Part shown: positions 51,205 to 60,987 of the stretch, one piece after another
Layout of the letters: each line of letters opens with the position of its first letter
How positions within the stretch are numbered: the first letter of the stretch is position 1
From: JAFMDF01 sp965222705
Lineage (GTDB): Bacteria > Bacteroidota > Bacteroidia > Chitinophagales > Saprospiraceae
Assembly: GCA_965222705.1 (NCBI GenBank)
Contig: CBDCUO010000027.1
Location: forward strand, 1-64,000
Reading direction: 5' to 3'
DNA: 64,000 nt
Notes under the pieces: model-generated
Databases searched by the model: none
What the model was told of the DNA's origin: nothing
Seen by the model: only the letters and a program-made list of their open reading frames with translations
Position numbers and translations under genes: made by a program

Positions 51205-52449
51205 ATGTCTTGTATATCGTGTTCGACAGAGGATGGTGGAAAGCCTGTGGGCTGTAATAACAACGGCGGTTGCGCAAGCGGCGGTTGTAATAAATTAAAT
51301 AGCTACGATTGGTTGACAAAAATGGATATCGTTGACTTGAACGCATTCGAAATAGTCGAGGTGAGTTTTAAAAATGGAGCGAGAAAAGGTTTTTATTATA
51401 ATCCTCCGCCTGCCCGAGCTATTATTGGAGATAGCGTTGTAGTAGAATCTTCTAGTGGGTATGATATTGGTCGAATCACTTTGACAGGAGAGCTTGTCCG
51501 CCTGCAAATGAAGAAAAAGCGCTTTTCTGAAGATAATTTTTTTCCAAAAATTATTCGAAGGGCCAATGAGCGCGATTTAGAAAAACTGGCAGAAGTCCGC
51601 TCGCTCGAATTGGGCGCTCTGGTGAGAGCTAGAGCTATTGCGCGCAGCTTAAATCTCGAAATGAAGCTGGGCGATGTAGAGTATCAGGGGGATCGGCGGA
51701 AGGCAACTTTTTATTATACGGCTGACGGACGGGTGGACTTTAGGGAATTAATTCGACATTATGCCAAAGAGTTTAAGGTGAAAATTGAGATGCGTCAGAT
51801 TGGGGCGAGGCAAGAATCTGCCCGTATTGGAGGTTTAGGTTCCTGCGGCCGGGAGTTGTGCTGTTCTACCTGGCTGACCAACTTTAAGTCAGTTACTACG
51901 GGAGCGGCGCGTTATCAGAACCTGGCAATCAACCAATCAAAGCTGTCCGGTCAATGCGGGCGGCTAAAGTGTTGCCTCAACTATGAATTGGATACTTACC
52001 TGGATGCTTTACAAGATTTTCCTAAAAATCCAGAAAAGCTAATCACAGAAGCGGGTACAGCCATTTTGCTTAAAACAGATATTTTTAAGCGATCTATGGT
52101 GTATATGTACGAAGATACCAACCATAGAAGGCGGTTCATTACTATTGGGGTGGATCGGGTGAAGGAGGTACTCGAAATGAATGCACGGGGAGAAAGACCA
52201 CTAGAACTTGCAAGCAGTAGCATTATAGAAATAGAAGGGGAAGAAAATGTGATGGATTTTGAAGATGTCACAGGCGCAGTAGAGCTGCCGCCAGAAGAAA
52301 GACGCAGAAGGAAAAAAAGAGGCGGCAGGCGGCGAGGCCGAGATAATCGAAGAACAGAGGACGAACGGAATAAAGCCTCCAAAAACAAGGCGAAGCATTC
52401 CGGACGAAGACGAAAAAATAAATCGGATAGAAAAGACAGGAAAAAATAG
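51205..52449 (+). CDS. PSP1-domain protein (RicT/YaaT-like)
   Basis: The 414-residue protein starts with a Cys/Gly-rich segment (CISCSTEDGGKPVGCNNNGGCASGGC). The PSP1 domain follows, with KNGARKGFYYNPPPARAIIGD, ADGRVDFRELIRHYAKEF, RQIGARQESARIGGLGSCGRELCC and GQCGRLKCCLNYE; the conserved cysteines are those that bind Fe-S clusters in the RicT family. The C-terminal 100 residues are Arg/Lys-rich and disordered, possibly RNA-binding. RicT relatives act in mRNA processing or signalling. The neighbouring clamp-loader gene is a usual context for this family. Confidence 0.88.
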   Translation: MSCISCSTEDGGKPVGCNNNGGCASGGCNKLNSYDWLTKMDIVDLNAFEIVEVSFKNGARKGFYYNPPPARAIIGDSVVVESSSGYDIGRITLTGELVRLQMKKKRFSEDNFFPKIIRRANERDLEKLAEVRSLELGALVRARAIARSLNLEMKLGDVEYQGDRRKATFYYTADGRVDFRELIRHYAKEFKVKIEMRQIGARQESARIGGLGSCGRELCCSTWLTNFKSVTTGAARYQNLAINQSKLSGQCGRLKCCLNYELDTYLDALQDFPKNPEKLITEAGTAILLKTDIFKRSMVYMYEDTNHRRRFITIGVDRVKEVLEMNARGERPLELASSSIIEIEGEENVMDFEDVTGAVELPPEERRRRKKRGGRRRGRDNRRTEDERNKASKNKAKHSGRRRKNKSDRKDRKK

Positions 52450-52467
52450 TGCCTATATGGGTTTGCT

Positions 52468-53718
52468 TTACTCAATCACCCTAAATCCCAATTTTTCAAT
52501 ATCTGCCCAAAATAGCGGATAAGACTTTTCTACCACCATTGGTTCTTCGATATGGATCGTACCAAATTGGGCTAAGGGAGCAAATGCCATAGCCATTCGA
52601 TGATCCTCATAAGTAGCGAAAACGGGTGCATTAATAATTGCTTTTCCCTCAACCATAAAATATTCCTTTCCAGATAGGGGTGTAAATCGTTTGGGCAACG
52701 AAGATAAGTAAACCTGAACTTTTCCTAGTTCTTTTTGCAAGGCGGCAATTCGGTCGGTTTCTTTTATTCGCAAGGTTTTTAAGCCGGTCAATAAGCCTGG
52801 TACGCCCAGTCCGCCACAAATCACGGCAATCGTTTGCGCTAAATCGGGACACTTTATAAAATCCCATTCAAATGCTGGGGGAAGTTTGTGACTTATTTTG
52901 GTGAGCCGAACCCCTGTTGAATTAAAAGTTGATTGTATGCCAAAAAGGGGCATCATTTCCACCAAAACCGAATCTCCCTGAATGCTTTCTTCAAATAAAC
53001 CATTCAATTGCACATCCACCTCTTTGGCAAAAGCTGCCATCGCATAATAATAGGAAGCGGCCGACCAATCCGCCTCTACGGTGAAGGGTCGAGCCTGATA
53101 TTTTTGGGGAGCGATCTTAATCCTATTGCCTTCCCACTGATGCAGGACACTAAAATAGGTCATCAGGTTCAAAGTCATTTCAATATAGGGGCGAGATACT
53201 ATTTCGCCTTCCAAAATCAGTTCCAGTCCATTTGGCAAAGTGGGAGCAATCATTAATAAAGCGGAAATATACTGACTGCTCGTTCCTGCGGAAATACTTA
53301 TTTGATTGGATTGCCCAATCTTATTAGGAGGGTGTATTTTTAGAGGCGGATAGCCTTCTTTCTTTAAGTATTCGATATTAGCTCCCAACTGCTTTAAGGC
53401 ATCTACCAAAACGCCAATAGGTCGCTGCTTCATCCGCTCCGTACCTGTCAAAACCTGTACCCCTTGCTGCATAGACAAATAAGCGGTTAGAAAGCGAAAG
53501 GTTGTTCCTGCGGCCTCTGCATCTCTAGTGGTGGCATTGCTTTTCAATAATTGATCCATCAATACGGTATCTCTTGAATTGGATAATTTATGAATAGGAA
53601 AATCCTCTTCACACAAGGCTCTAATCATCAAAGCGCGATTGGCGATGCTTTTGGAACCATTGAGTGTAATCGTGCCTTTTAGGCCTTTAGTATCTTTGCT
53701 AATTATCGCGGTAGTCAT
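52468..53718 (-). CDS. aroA: 3-phosphoshikimate 1-carboxyvinyltransferase (EPSP synthase)
   Basis: The 416-residue shikimate-pathway enzyme joins PEP to shikimate 3-phosphate. Seen are the N-terminal GTITLNGSKSIANRALMIRAL (substrate Lys and Ser), DAEAAGTTFRFLTAYLS, a TGTERMKQRPIGVLVDAL segment, SAGTSSQYISALLMIAPTL, EADWSAASYYYAMA, and RIKETDRIAALQKEL near the C-terminus. Sequence around the PEP site is AGT rather than the usual NSGT/NAGT, typical of the Bacteroidota branch. Confidence 0.93.
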   Translation of the reverse strand: MTTAIISKDTKGLKGTITLNGSKSIANRALMIRALCEEDFPIHKLSNSRDTVLMDQLLKSNATTRDAEAAGTTFRFLTAYLSMQQGVQVLTGTERMKQRPIGVLVDALKQLGANIEYLKKEGYPPLKIHPPNKIGQSNQISISAGTSSQYISALLMIAPTLPNGLELILEGEIVSRPYIEMTLNLMTYFSVLHQWEGNRIKIAPQKYQARPFTVEADWSAASYYYAMAAFAKEVDVQLNGLFEESIQGDSVLVEMMPLFGIQSTFNSTGVRLTKISHKLPPAFEWDFIKCPDLAQTIAVICGGLGVPGLLTGLKTLRIKETDRIAALQKELGKVQVYLSSLPKRFTPLSGKEYFMVEGKAIINAPVFATYEDHRMAMAFAPLAQFGTIHIEEPMVVEKSYPLFWADIEKLGFRVIE

Positions 53719-54031
53719 ATTAAGAAGCCCAATTTTTTAGAGCTGCAAATATGCTAATTTTTTCCCTATTATGCTTTCTTGACTTCTGATAAAGGTGAGG
53801 TTATGTAGCAGGGAGCTTTGCAAAGCTAATGGTGTTTATTAGCAAATATTTTGGGGACAGAAAATGGGGGCATCATTTCTACAAATAGGACCAGGGCTAC
53901 ACTATTTTCTGAGCATTTTATATAATCAAATTGACTTTAAAAAACGATAAATAGAGTTAATTTGACATTTTATTTCTTTTTTTTAGAAATATTGACAAAT
54001 TTTGTAACCTAATCATAAAACCTAAATTATT
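53719..54031. other. Divergent intergenic region aroA / rocD
   Basis: AT-rich, no gene. A long T-run followed by TATTGACAAATTTTGTAACC precedes the rocD start and may include its promoter, but no exact TAnnTTTG was found. Confidence 0.35.
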
Positions 54032-55282
54032 ATGACAGAAGCAAAAACATTTATCAGCGAAAGCCAGCAGTACATCGAACGAGAACACCGCTATGGTGCC
54101 CATAATTATCACCCTTTACCGGTCGTCCTGGAGCGAGGTGCAGGCGCATCTGTTTGGGATATAGAGGGTAAACATTATTACGACTTTTTGTCTGCTTACT
54201 CCGCAGTCAATCAGGGGCATTGCCATCCGAGAATTGTTGAGGTGCTTAAAAAACAGGCGGAACAGTTGACGCTTACTTCACGGGCTTTTTATAATAATTT
54301 GTTGGGCGAGTATGAAGCGTACATCACCAAATTATTTGGCTATGACAAGGTTTTGCCGATGAATTCTGGCGTGGAAGGCGTTGAAACGGCTATGAAACTA
54401 TGCCGGAAATGGGGCTATGAGGTAAAAGGCATCCCACAGCACCAGGCGAAAATTGTTTTTGCAACGGGCAATTTTCACGGACGGACACTGTCGGTCATTT
54501 CTGCTTCCTGTGATCCAGACAGTAGGGGGGGCTTTGGCCCGTATATGGAAGGGATTCAGGTTGTATTGTATAATGATTTGGCTGCTTTGGAAGACGTTTT
54601 TAAAAGAGATAAAAATATTGCTGCCTTTATCGTAGAACCCATTCAGGGAGAGGCAGGTGTGATTGTTCCCGATGCCCATTATTTGCCTGGAGTAGCTGCG
54701 CTTTGCCAGCAATATAACGTGCTATTTGTAGCCGATGAGATCCAGACGGGCATTGCCCGAACGGGAAAAATGCTTTGCTGCGATCATTACGGTGTGCGGC
54801 CAGATATTTTAATTTTGGGAAAAGCATTATCCGGTGGAGTATTGCCCGTTTCGGCCGTTTTAGCTGATGATGAAATCATGTTGACCATTAAGCCGGGAGA
54901 GCATGGCTCTACTTTTGGTGGGAATCCACTAGCTTGTGCCGTTGCTATGGAAGCTTTAAAGGTGGTCATTGATGAAAATCTGGCAGGGAAAGCAGACTAT
55001 TTGGGCAAGAGGCTTCGAGCGGGCTTAAATAAAATAGCTGCAAAGAATAGCCTGATTCAAACCGTTAGAGGTAAGGGCTTATTGAATGCCATAGTGATTG
55101 ATTCAGAAGAGACTTCTCCCTTAGCCTGGAATATTTGTTTAAAATTCAGAGATAATGGCTTGTTGGCGAAGCCTACGCATGGCAATAAAATTCGCTTTGC
55201 ACCGCCTTTGGTTATCACAGAAGAGCAAATTGACGAGTGCCTAGATATTATTGACCGATCTTTGGCTGCGAGCGAGGAATGA
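54032..55282 (+). CDS. rocD: Ornithine aminotransferase
   Basis: The 416-residue class-III aminotransferase converts ornithine and 2-oxoglutarate to glutamate semialdehyde and glutamate. Typical segments are REHRYGAHNYHPLPVVLERG, MNSGVEGVETAMKLCRKWGYE, NFHGRTLSVISAS, the cofactor Asp in FVADEIQTG, and the PLP lysine in ILGKALSGGVLPVSAVL, then GEHGSTFGGNPLACAVA. The ctlX-like gene follows on the same strand, consistent with citrulline-to-ornithine-to-glutamate flow. Confidence 0.94.
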   Translation: MTEAKTFISESQQYIEREHRYGAHNYHPLPVVLERGAGASVWDIEGKHYYDFLSAYSAVNQGHCHPRIVEVLKKQAEQLTLTSRAFYNNLLGEYEAYITKLFGYDKVLPMNSGVEGVETAMKLCRKWGYEVKGIPQHQAKIVFATGNFHGRTLSVISASCDPDSRGGFGPYMEGIQVVLYNDLAALEDVFKRDKNIAAFIVEPIQGEAGVIVPDAHYLPGVAALCQQYNVLFVADEIQTGIARTGKMLCCDHYGVRPDILILGKALSGGVLPVSAVLADDEIMLTIKPGEHGSTFGGNPLACAVAMEALKVVIDENLAGKADYLGKRLRAGLNKIAAKNSLIQTVRGKGLLNAIVIDSEETSPLAWNICLKFRDNGLLAKPTHGNKIRFAPPLVITEEQIDECLDIIDRSLAASEE

Positions 55283-55308
55283 GCACCTATAGCAAGTGAT
55301 TAAAAGAT

Positions 55309-55394
55309 AAATTCGACATTTAAGTTTTTGAATTGAATGATTTTATAAGTTTTCAGCTCCTACAAAAATCATTCATTTTAAAAACGTCGAATTT
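55309..55394. repeat. Imperfect palindrome between rocD and ctlX
   Basis: AAATTCGAC and GTCGAATTT are the outer arms (9 bp perfect), and GAATGATTTT pairs with AAAAATCATTC inside. It can form a long hairpin in the intercistronic RNA, as a MITE-like insert or a processing or termination signal between the two metabolic genes. Confidence 0.5.
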
Positions 55395-55435
55395 GTTTTT
55401 TAATGTTTCATAGTCACTAATACGATCCTAACCTT

Positions 55436-56368
55436 ATGCCCAACCAACAACTGTCCTCCAATATTTTAATGGTTCGCCCAGCCAATTTTGGTTTTAACCC
55501 CGAAACGGCGGATAATAATGCTTTTCAGACGAATGACAGCCGTTTGAGTAGAGAGGAAGTCAGACAAAAAGCAATCGAAGAATTTGACGCTTTTGTTGAC
55601 AAATTACAGTCGGCAGGGATTCATGTTATCGTTTATCAAGACCCAGCAATTCCGATATTGACCGATGCTATATTTCCCAATAACTGGATTACTTGTCATG
55701 AAGAAGGATTGATCATTACCTATCCTATGTTTTCGGTCAATCGACGGGGGGAGCGTCGGGCAGAAATTATGGACCTGCTCAATGATCATTTTACTATTAA
55801 AACCCATATTAAGCTAGAAAACTGGGAGCAAAACCATCAATTTTTGGAAGGGACTGGAAGCATGATCCTGGATCGCCCTAATAAAATAATCTATGCTTGC
55901 CTAAGTGCCAGAACAAACGAAGAGTTGCTGGACCAATTTTGCCATTTTATGGGTTATAAAAAGGTCGTTTTTGATGCGCTTGATAAGGACGGACTAGCCA
56001 TCTATCATACCAACGTGATGATGGCGCTGGGAGAAGATTTCGTTGTCATTTGCCTGGATACGATCCGTGACAAAAGACAAAAGACAGTATTAAAAAATAC
56101 TTTTGCAAAAACAGGGAGAGAAGCTATTGCTATTTCCTTAGCACAAATGGAGGCTTTTGCAGGAAATATGCTGCAAGTGAAAAACAAAAAGGGCCAAACC
56201 TTTTTAGTCATGTCTTCTCAAGCCTATCATGCCTTAACTACTGCTCAAATCGAGCAAATTGAAAAGCATACGCAGATTTTACACAGTGATCTAAAGGTGA
56301 TTGAAACCTATGGGGGTGGAAGTGCCAGGTGTATGATGGCGGAGGTGTTTTTGCCTGATCGGAAATAA
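55436..56368 (+). CDS. ctlX: Citrulline hydrolase/arginine-deiminase-like protein (CtlX-type)
   Basis: The 310-residue pentein-fold enzyme has a core AIFPNNWITCHEEGLIITYPM, the Glu of FLEGTGSMILDRPN, the His in LAIYHTNVMMALGED and the C-terminal nucleophile motif GGGSARCMMAEV (Cys). CtlX-like amidinohydrolases act on citrulline to give ornithine, CO2 and ammonia. Position after rocD supports this. Other guanidino substrates cannot be excluded. Confidence 0.85.
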   Translation: MPNQQLSSNILMVRPANFGFNPETADNNAFQTNDSRLSREEVRQKAIEEFDAFVDKLQSAGIHVIVYQDPAIPILTDAIFPNNWITCHEEGLIITYPMFSVNRRGERRAEIMDLLNDHFTIKTHIKLENWEQNHQFLEGTGSMILDRPNKIIYACLSARTNEELLDQFCHFMGYKKVVFDALDKDGLAIYHTNVMMALGEDFVVICLDTIRDKRQKTVLKNTFAKTGREAIAISLAQMEAFAGNMLQVKNKKGQTFLVMSSQAYHALTTAQIEQIEKHTQILHSDLKVIETYGGGSARCMMAEVFLPDRK

Positions 56369-56467
56369 TGCTACTCCTATTTTAAAATTTGTACAAGGAA
56401 CCTTAATCTGCTGAAACACAACAGGTTAAAACTTATTGGACGAATTGAAAATGAAAAAGCTATACGG

Positions 56468-57412
56468 TCATTTCCTCTTTGTCCTTGAAAACAAAGTCAC
56501 TTCTTTGCTAAAAATAAAATCAATAATCACACCGACCCAGGAATTATAGGCGTGCAAATTATTATAAAATTCTGGTGCCATTTTTCGCAATTGGGGTAAG
56601 CGACTACCGGGGATAGTTGGGAAATCATGGTGTTCATTATGATAGCCTACGTTAAAAGTAATTTTGTTTAAAGGCCCATAATAAGAGTAGGTTTCTTGCC
56701 CTTCTTCAAAAACGTAATGCTCAGATATAAAATGCCCGGCCGTCGGGTGTAAACTTCCCGCCAAAAAGAGGGAAAGCAATAAATACAACAAACCAGACCA
56801 GCCAGCAAAAGGCAGATAAATCGCCATTGCCGTTAGTTGAAAAATAATGTTGTAAATCTGCCACTTATCTAGTTTAATGCGTTTTACGATGATGGGGCGA
56901 AAGGCATAGGTGAAGATTTGATTCAAAAACCAAAACATTTTACCAAAAACGCCTTTAAAAGTCCTCGCCTCCGCTACGGTTGGAATGTCCGTATCAACGC
57001 CGTCTTTTCCCTGATCCCAATGGTGCAGCGCATGATAGATTTTAAAAGAAATAGCATAGGGAAAAACGATGGGCAGATTCGCAATCAAAGCCAGAATATT
57101 ATTGGCTTTTTTTGATTTAAATGCCAGATAGTGCGTAATTTCATGAATAGCTAAAAACAGCGCCGCCGCAATCGTTGCTCCAATAATATAAGTGACCAAG
57201 ATAAAAGGCAACCAAGACAACTGATGAACAAATAGCGCAATAGTCAGTTGAGCGATGACCATTGCAACGGTCACATACTTTAATTTCGGGTCTATACCAA
57301 ATAGTTCTTTAACTTCAGGATGTGCTGCCAATATTTCTTTCCTGCGCTGAAAATGAGGTTCTCGATCTTCTACCCAATAAAAATCATTTCTCGCTTTAGT
57401 TGGTTTACTCAT
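56468..57412 (-). CDS. DEGS-like fatty acid/sphingolipid Delta4-desaturase
   Basis: The 314-residue membrane di-iron enzyme carries the three histidine boxes HEITH, HALHH and HNEHHDFP with four or more hydrophobic segments. The sequence follows eukaryotic dihydroceramide desaturase: N-terminal DFYWVEDREPHFQRRKEILAAHPEV, DGVDTDIPT, AFRP, GHFISEHYVF, ETYSYYGPLN and NVGYHNEHHDFP, ending YNSWVGVIIDF. It would desaturate a long-chain base or ceramide, consistent with sphingolipid synthesis in Bacteroidota. Confidence 0.9.
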   Translation of the reverse strand: MSKPTKARNDFYWVEDREPHFQRRKEILAAHPEVKELFGIDPKLKYVTVAMVIAQLTIALFVHQLSWLPFILVTYIIGATIAAALFLAIHEITHYLAFKSKKANNILALIANLPIVFPYAISFKIYHALHHWDQGKDGVDTDIPTVAEARTFKGVFGKMFWFLNQIFTYAFRPIIVKRIKLDKWQIYNIIFQLTAMAIYLPFAGWSGLLYLLLSLFLAGSLHPTAGHFISEHYVFEEGQETYSYYGPLNKITFNVGYHNEHHDFPTIPGSRLPQLRKMAPEFYNNLHAYNSWVGVIIDFIFSKEVTLFSRTKRK

Positions 57413-57504
57413 ATAGTTATAAGTTTTGAGCGTACTTTTATTTTGGACAAATATCCAATATTTTAATCACTTTCTAGCTTTTAAACCCAATAAAATTGCT
57501 TTGC

Positions 57505-57975
57505 TCATTCCATATCAAAAGGCACGTTCCGTTTAAAAGCACAACCGAAATCAACAATGGATTCCGTTTTGAGCACGCCTTTGATGTGATCTACTTTTTC
57601 ATACAGAAGCTTTCGCATATGCTCATTGCTTTTGGCAACTATCCGAATGTATAAGGTGTAACTTCCAGTAATGTAATAACACTCGACCACTTCTGGAATT
57701 TTTTTTAAGGCCTCGATAATATCTTCGGAATTAGAATCTTCCTTTAAAACCAGCCCTGTAAATGCTCCCCATTCAAAACCCAATTTTTTTTCATCCAGAA
57801 CAATAGTCGTGCCTTTTAATATTTTGAGTTCCTTCATTCGGAGCACCCTCTGGTGAACCATAGTGTTAGAAATGCCCAACTCACTAGCGATTTGGGAAAA
57901 GGGTTTTTTACCGTCTTTTTCCAGAGCTTTCAATATCCGTTTGTCATAGGCATCTAGAATATTTTGATTGAGCAT
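57505..57975 (-). CDS. Lrp/AsnC-family transcriptional regulator
   Basis: The 156-residue protein has an N-terminal HTH (LNQNILDAYDKRILKALEKDGKKPFSQIASELGISNTMVHQRVLRMKEL) and a C-terminal RAM domain (GAFTGLVLKEDSNSEDIIEAL, VVECYYITGSYTLYIRIVA) that usually binds amino acids. It is near rocD and ctlX, which are typical amino-acid-regulated targets; the desaturase gene lies between. Regulation is inferred from proximity. Confidence 0.9.
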   Translation of the reverse strand: MLNQNILDAYDKRILKALEKDGKKPFSQIASELGISNTMVHQRVLRMKELKILKGTTIVLDEKKLGFEWGAFTGLVLKEDSNSEDIIEALKKIPEVVECYYITGSYTLYIRIVAKSNEHMRKLLYEKVDHIKGVLKTESIVDFGCAFKRNVPFDME

Positions 57976-58025
57976 ATATTAGAGAAATTAAAGTCGCTGT
58001 CAAATTTGGCATTTTGCTAAACCAG

Positions 58026-58319
58026 TCATTTAATTACTGATTGATTATTATCTTTTCTTAACCTAATTTGTTTATAGGTTTTTAAGCTCTTTTCCGAAAG
58101 TTTTTCCACATTGACCTCAAGGACCTCCAAAATATCCAGCAAAGCACCAATTCTTCCTTCAGTTTCAAAAAATTTATTAACAACTGCTATATTTTGATGC
58201 TCCACGATGCAATAGCCGGACTGGAAAGTTCCCTTTTCATAGCGAATCGTATAATCTATTTCTTCAAATAGTGCTTCTATTTTTTTGAGTAGGTGTTTGG
58301 TGTATTTAAGTTCTGACAT
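58026..58319 (-). CDS. Conserved small hypothetical protein
   Basis: ATG at 58319 gives 97 residues: SELKYTKHLLKKIEALFEEIDYTIRYEKGTFQSGYCIVEHQNIAVVNKFFETEGRIGAL and a helical C-terminus. It has an alpha/beta look with the strands YTIRYEKG, SGYCIVEHQNIAVVNKFF; I do not recognise the family. There is no signal peptide. The longer TTG start at 58349 is unlikely. It lies between the Lrp-like gene and the transporter gene. Confidence 0.65.
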   Translation of the reverse strand: MSELKYTKHLLKKIEALFEEIDYTIRYEKGTFQSGYCIVEHQNIAVVNKFFETEGRIGALLDILEVLEVNVEKLSEKSLKTYKQIRLRKDNNQSVIK

Positions 58320-58409
58320 TTTGATTAGATATAACGTTCGATCGCTCAAGCTAAAATTGTATCGTTTGGGCGCAAAATTAGAACTAATGGGTCTATTTCG
58401 CCAATTTTT

Positions 58410-60698
58410 TTAAGCCAATGCATTTTCTTCGCCGCTGTCCATGGTATAAAGACAAGAGGTTTCAAAAATTTCTGACTCTTTTCGGATTTTGTTGATGTCA
58501 ATTTTAGCTTTTTGTAAATTTAGAATATTTAAGTCGGCATGGGGCATTTCCTCAAGGACTTGGGCGAAATCGTCTTTTACATAGAGGACTTGTGTATCTT
58601 TGGGTATTCTGGCCAGGGTGATGATCTTTTTCATAAAAGCTTGTGCTGATACTTTTTCGCTTCCCGGATTTTTTGCTTTTTTAATGACGACGATAATAGT
58701 CAATTTCGCATTCCAATTTCGCTTTAACAAATAAGCCGTTAGTAGACCTAAATTGATTCCCTCGATTTTATATTTTAGATCTCGGCTGACTTGTCTGATA
58801 TCTATCCAAAGGTTAATCGTCTTTTCCAGGCCTAAGCCCACCTTTTTAAATGGAACGTAAAGGTAGCCTCCAAAGCCATACTCTTTAGCTTTGTTTAGGA
58901 GGTTAGCTACATACTTGTCGTTTTCCGCTTCATCGGTTAAGCTCAAGAACAAAGAATTGGGGGTGAAAAAAGAAGCTTTTAAGCTTTGCATAGAAGTTAG
59001 CACTCCTATCTGATAATCGGGACTTTCTACCAAAGCAGAATTGGCGCTAATGCCTTGGTTCATAAAATAATTGCATAATTCCGGTAGGCGCTTAGCCATT
59101 TTTTTGCCCTCTTTTTTTTCGGTTGCAAAACCTAAGATTTTTACAGAACCCTTTGGTCGCGCCAAGTTATAAATCGTCCTATAAGAACGCACTACGTCGT
59201 TGACGCTCTGAGCAGGAACCAATAGATTGGGTTGCCAAGCCCGCTCGTTGGCTTCGGGTAATCGATTTACCACTTTAGCGGACCACTCTGCCAGCGAATT
59301 GAACATTCCACTGCGGGTATCCCCTTCTGCCGCATCCAGATTTTTGTTTCTGGTCAGATAAATATACATGGCCACGACCAATCCAATGGATAGCAACCCT
59401 ATGGTAGAATTGATGATAAACATGACAAAAAAGCAACCGATTACACCCAATAGAGGCACCAAAATAGGCACTTTTAAAGTCGGCCGAAAACTAATTTGCC
59501 CCAGCCCCTGCTCAATCAAAACCACCACATTGACCATCGCATAAGTAATTAGAAAAAACATGGTTAGTAGTGGCGCAATTGCATTTAAATCTCGCATTAA
59601 CAAGGAGAGTGCGATGATAGCTGTTGTAAAGAAAAAGGCAAATTTCGGCTCTCCTCTTTTATTTACTTTAGCCAACTCTTCGTTATAAATAAGAATCTTA
59701 TTTTGGCCTAGAGCCTGTAATATTCGGGGCGCACCCACCAAAGAAGAAAGGGCAGAGGAAAAGGTTGCCCCTAGTAAACCCATAACGACAATGGGGGCAA
59801 AGAAGGCTTTGTCAATGAGTATATTATAATTCTCCAACAACTCTTTTGGTGTAGCCAAATAAGCAACTAAAATGGCGAGGCCAACATAAATAACATAAGA
59901 CAATACAATAGCTGCCAAGGTTCCTGTAGGAATGCTGGTTCGGGGATCTTCCAGGTCTCCAGACATATTGGCGCCGGCCATGATGCCGGTTACTGCTGGA
60001 AAATAAACGGAAAAGACGACCCAAAAATTTGTTCCGCTAAATCCATTCTCAATTGACCCCTCATAATTGCCAAACATACGAATATCCGTATTGATTGGAT
60101 TATTGATAAAACCCATTCCGATTGATAGCAGCGAAAGGGCGATAATAGCCAAAATGACGTATTGAATCTTAAAAGCAAAGTCTGTACTAATATTGGCAAT
60201 GATAAAAATTAACAAGAAAGTGATTATATCCACCAGCAGGGCAGGGTGCGCTGGAAAAACCCATAGCCAACCTTCTCTGAACCCGAACACATACATCGCT
60301 ACGGCGAAGGCCTGAGCAATATACAAAGGAATCCCAATGGCACCGCCGACTTCCAGACCTAATGATTTGGCAATAATAGAAAATGCGCCTCCAGCTTTTA
60401 TCCGAATATTGGTCACAATAGAGGACATAGACAGCGCAGTACACGCGGTAATGGCCGTAGCTAGAGTAATAATCCCTATTGCACCTAGTACTCCAGCATT
60501 GCCTACCATCCAGGGTGCTCGCAAATACATAATCACTCCCAAAATGGTCAATAAAGTCGGCGTAAATACCCCTTGAAATGTCCCAAACTTAATGGGCCCC
60601 CTTGATTTTTTGCTTGCTGCTTTTTCAAGAGCGATTTCACTAGACGCAATGGGAATTGCCTTTTGAGCAGCTTTTAGGGCCGTTTTTAAACCTTTCAT
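58410..60698 (-). CDS. Cation-chloride-cotransporter homologue (APC superfamily, SLC12-like)
   Basis: The 762-residue protein has an N-terminal APC-fold transporter of about 12 helices: GTFQGVFTPTLLTILGVIMYLRAPWMVGNAGVLGAI, AGGAFSIIAKSLGLEVGGAIGIPLY, FPAVTGIMAGANMSGDLEDPRTSIPTGTLAAI. A soluble C-terminal domain (about 470-762) follows, with LVPAQSVNDVVRSYRTIYNLA, SVKILGFATEKKE and LGLEKTINLWID. The architecture matches bacterial homologues of NKCC/KCC. The transported ions are unknown. Confidence 0.88.
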   Translation of the reverse strand: MKGLKTALKAAQKAIPIASSEIALEKAASKKSRGPIKFGTFQGVFTPTLLTILGVIMYLRAPWMVGNAGVLGAIGIITLATAITACTALSMSSIVTNIRIKAGGAFSIIAKSLGLEVGGAIGIPLYIAQAFAVAMYVFGFREGWLWVFPAHPALLVDIITFLLIFIIANISTDFAFKIQYVILAIIALSLLSIGMGFINNPINTDIRMFGNYEGSIENGFSGTNFWVVFSVYFPAVTGIMAGANMSGDLEDPRTSIPTGTLAAIVLSYVIYVGLAILVAYLATPKELLENYNILIDKAFFAPIVVMGLLGATFSSALSSLVGAPRILQALGQNKILIYNEELAKVNKRGEPKFAFFFTTAIIALSLLMRDLNAIAPLLTMFFLITYAMVNVVVLIEQGLGQISFRPTLKVPILVPLLGVIGCFFVMFIINSTIGLLSIGLVVAMYIYLTRNKNLDAAEGDTRSGMFNSLAEWSAKVVNRLPEANERAWQPNLLVPAQSVNDVVRSYRTIYNLARPKGSVKILGFATEKKEGKKMAKRLPELCNYFMNQGISANSALVESPDYQIGVLTSMQSLKASFFTPNSLFLSLTDEAENDKYVANLLNKAKEYGFGGYLYVPFKKVGLGLEKTINLWIDIRQVSRDLKYKIEGINLGLLTAYLLKRNWNAKLTIIVVIKKAKNPGSEKVSAQAFMKKIITLARIPKDTQVLYVKDDFAQVLEEMPHADLNILNLQKAKIDINKIRKESEIFETSCLYTMDSGEENALA

Positions 60699-60987
60699 CG
60701 TTTATATTTGCCGTTAAAAGTACGGAAAAAGAATTTCAGTTGATTTTCTAGCATTACAGGATTCGACGCTCTAAAGTATAGCTACAAAATGAAACAACAC
60801 TCTAAGACGGATCCTCGTACAAGGCTATCTTAAAAGAGCGGATTAACAAGTTTTTATCAAAAGAAAATTTGTCCTACACCCGAACGCTCTAAAGCCTGTT
60901 TAAAAGTAGGAAAAATAATTAACTTGTGGGTTGGTTTTCATTATCCAACTAATTTAGTTACTCAATCGCTTTTTTAAATTACCCCTT

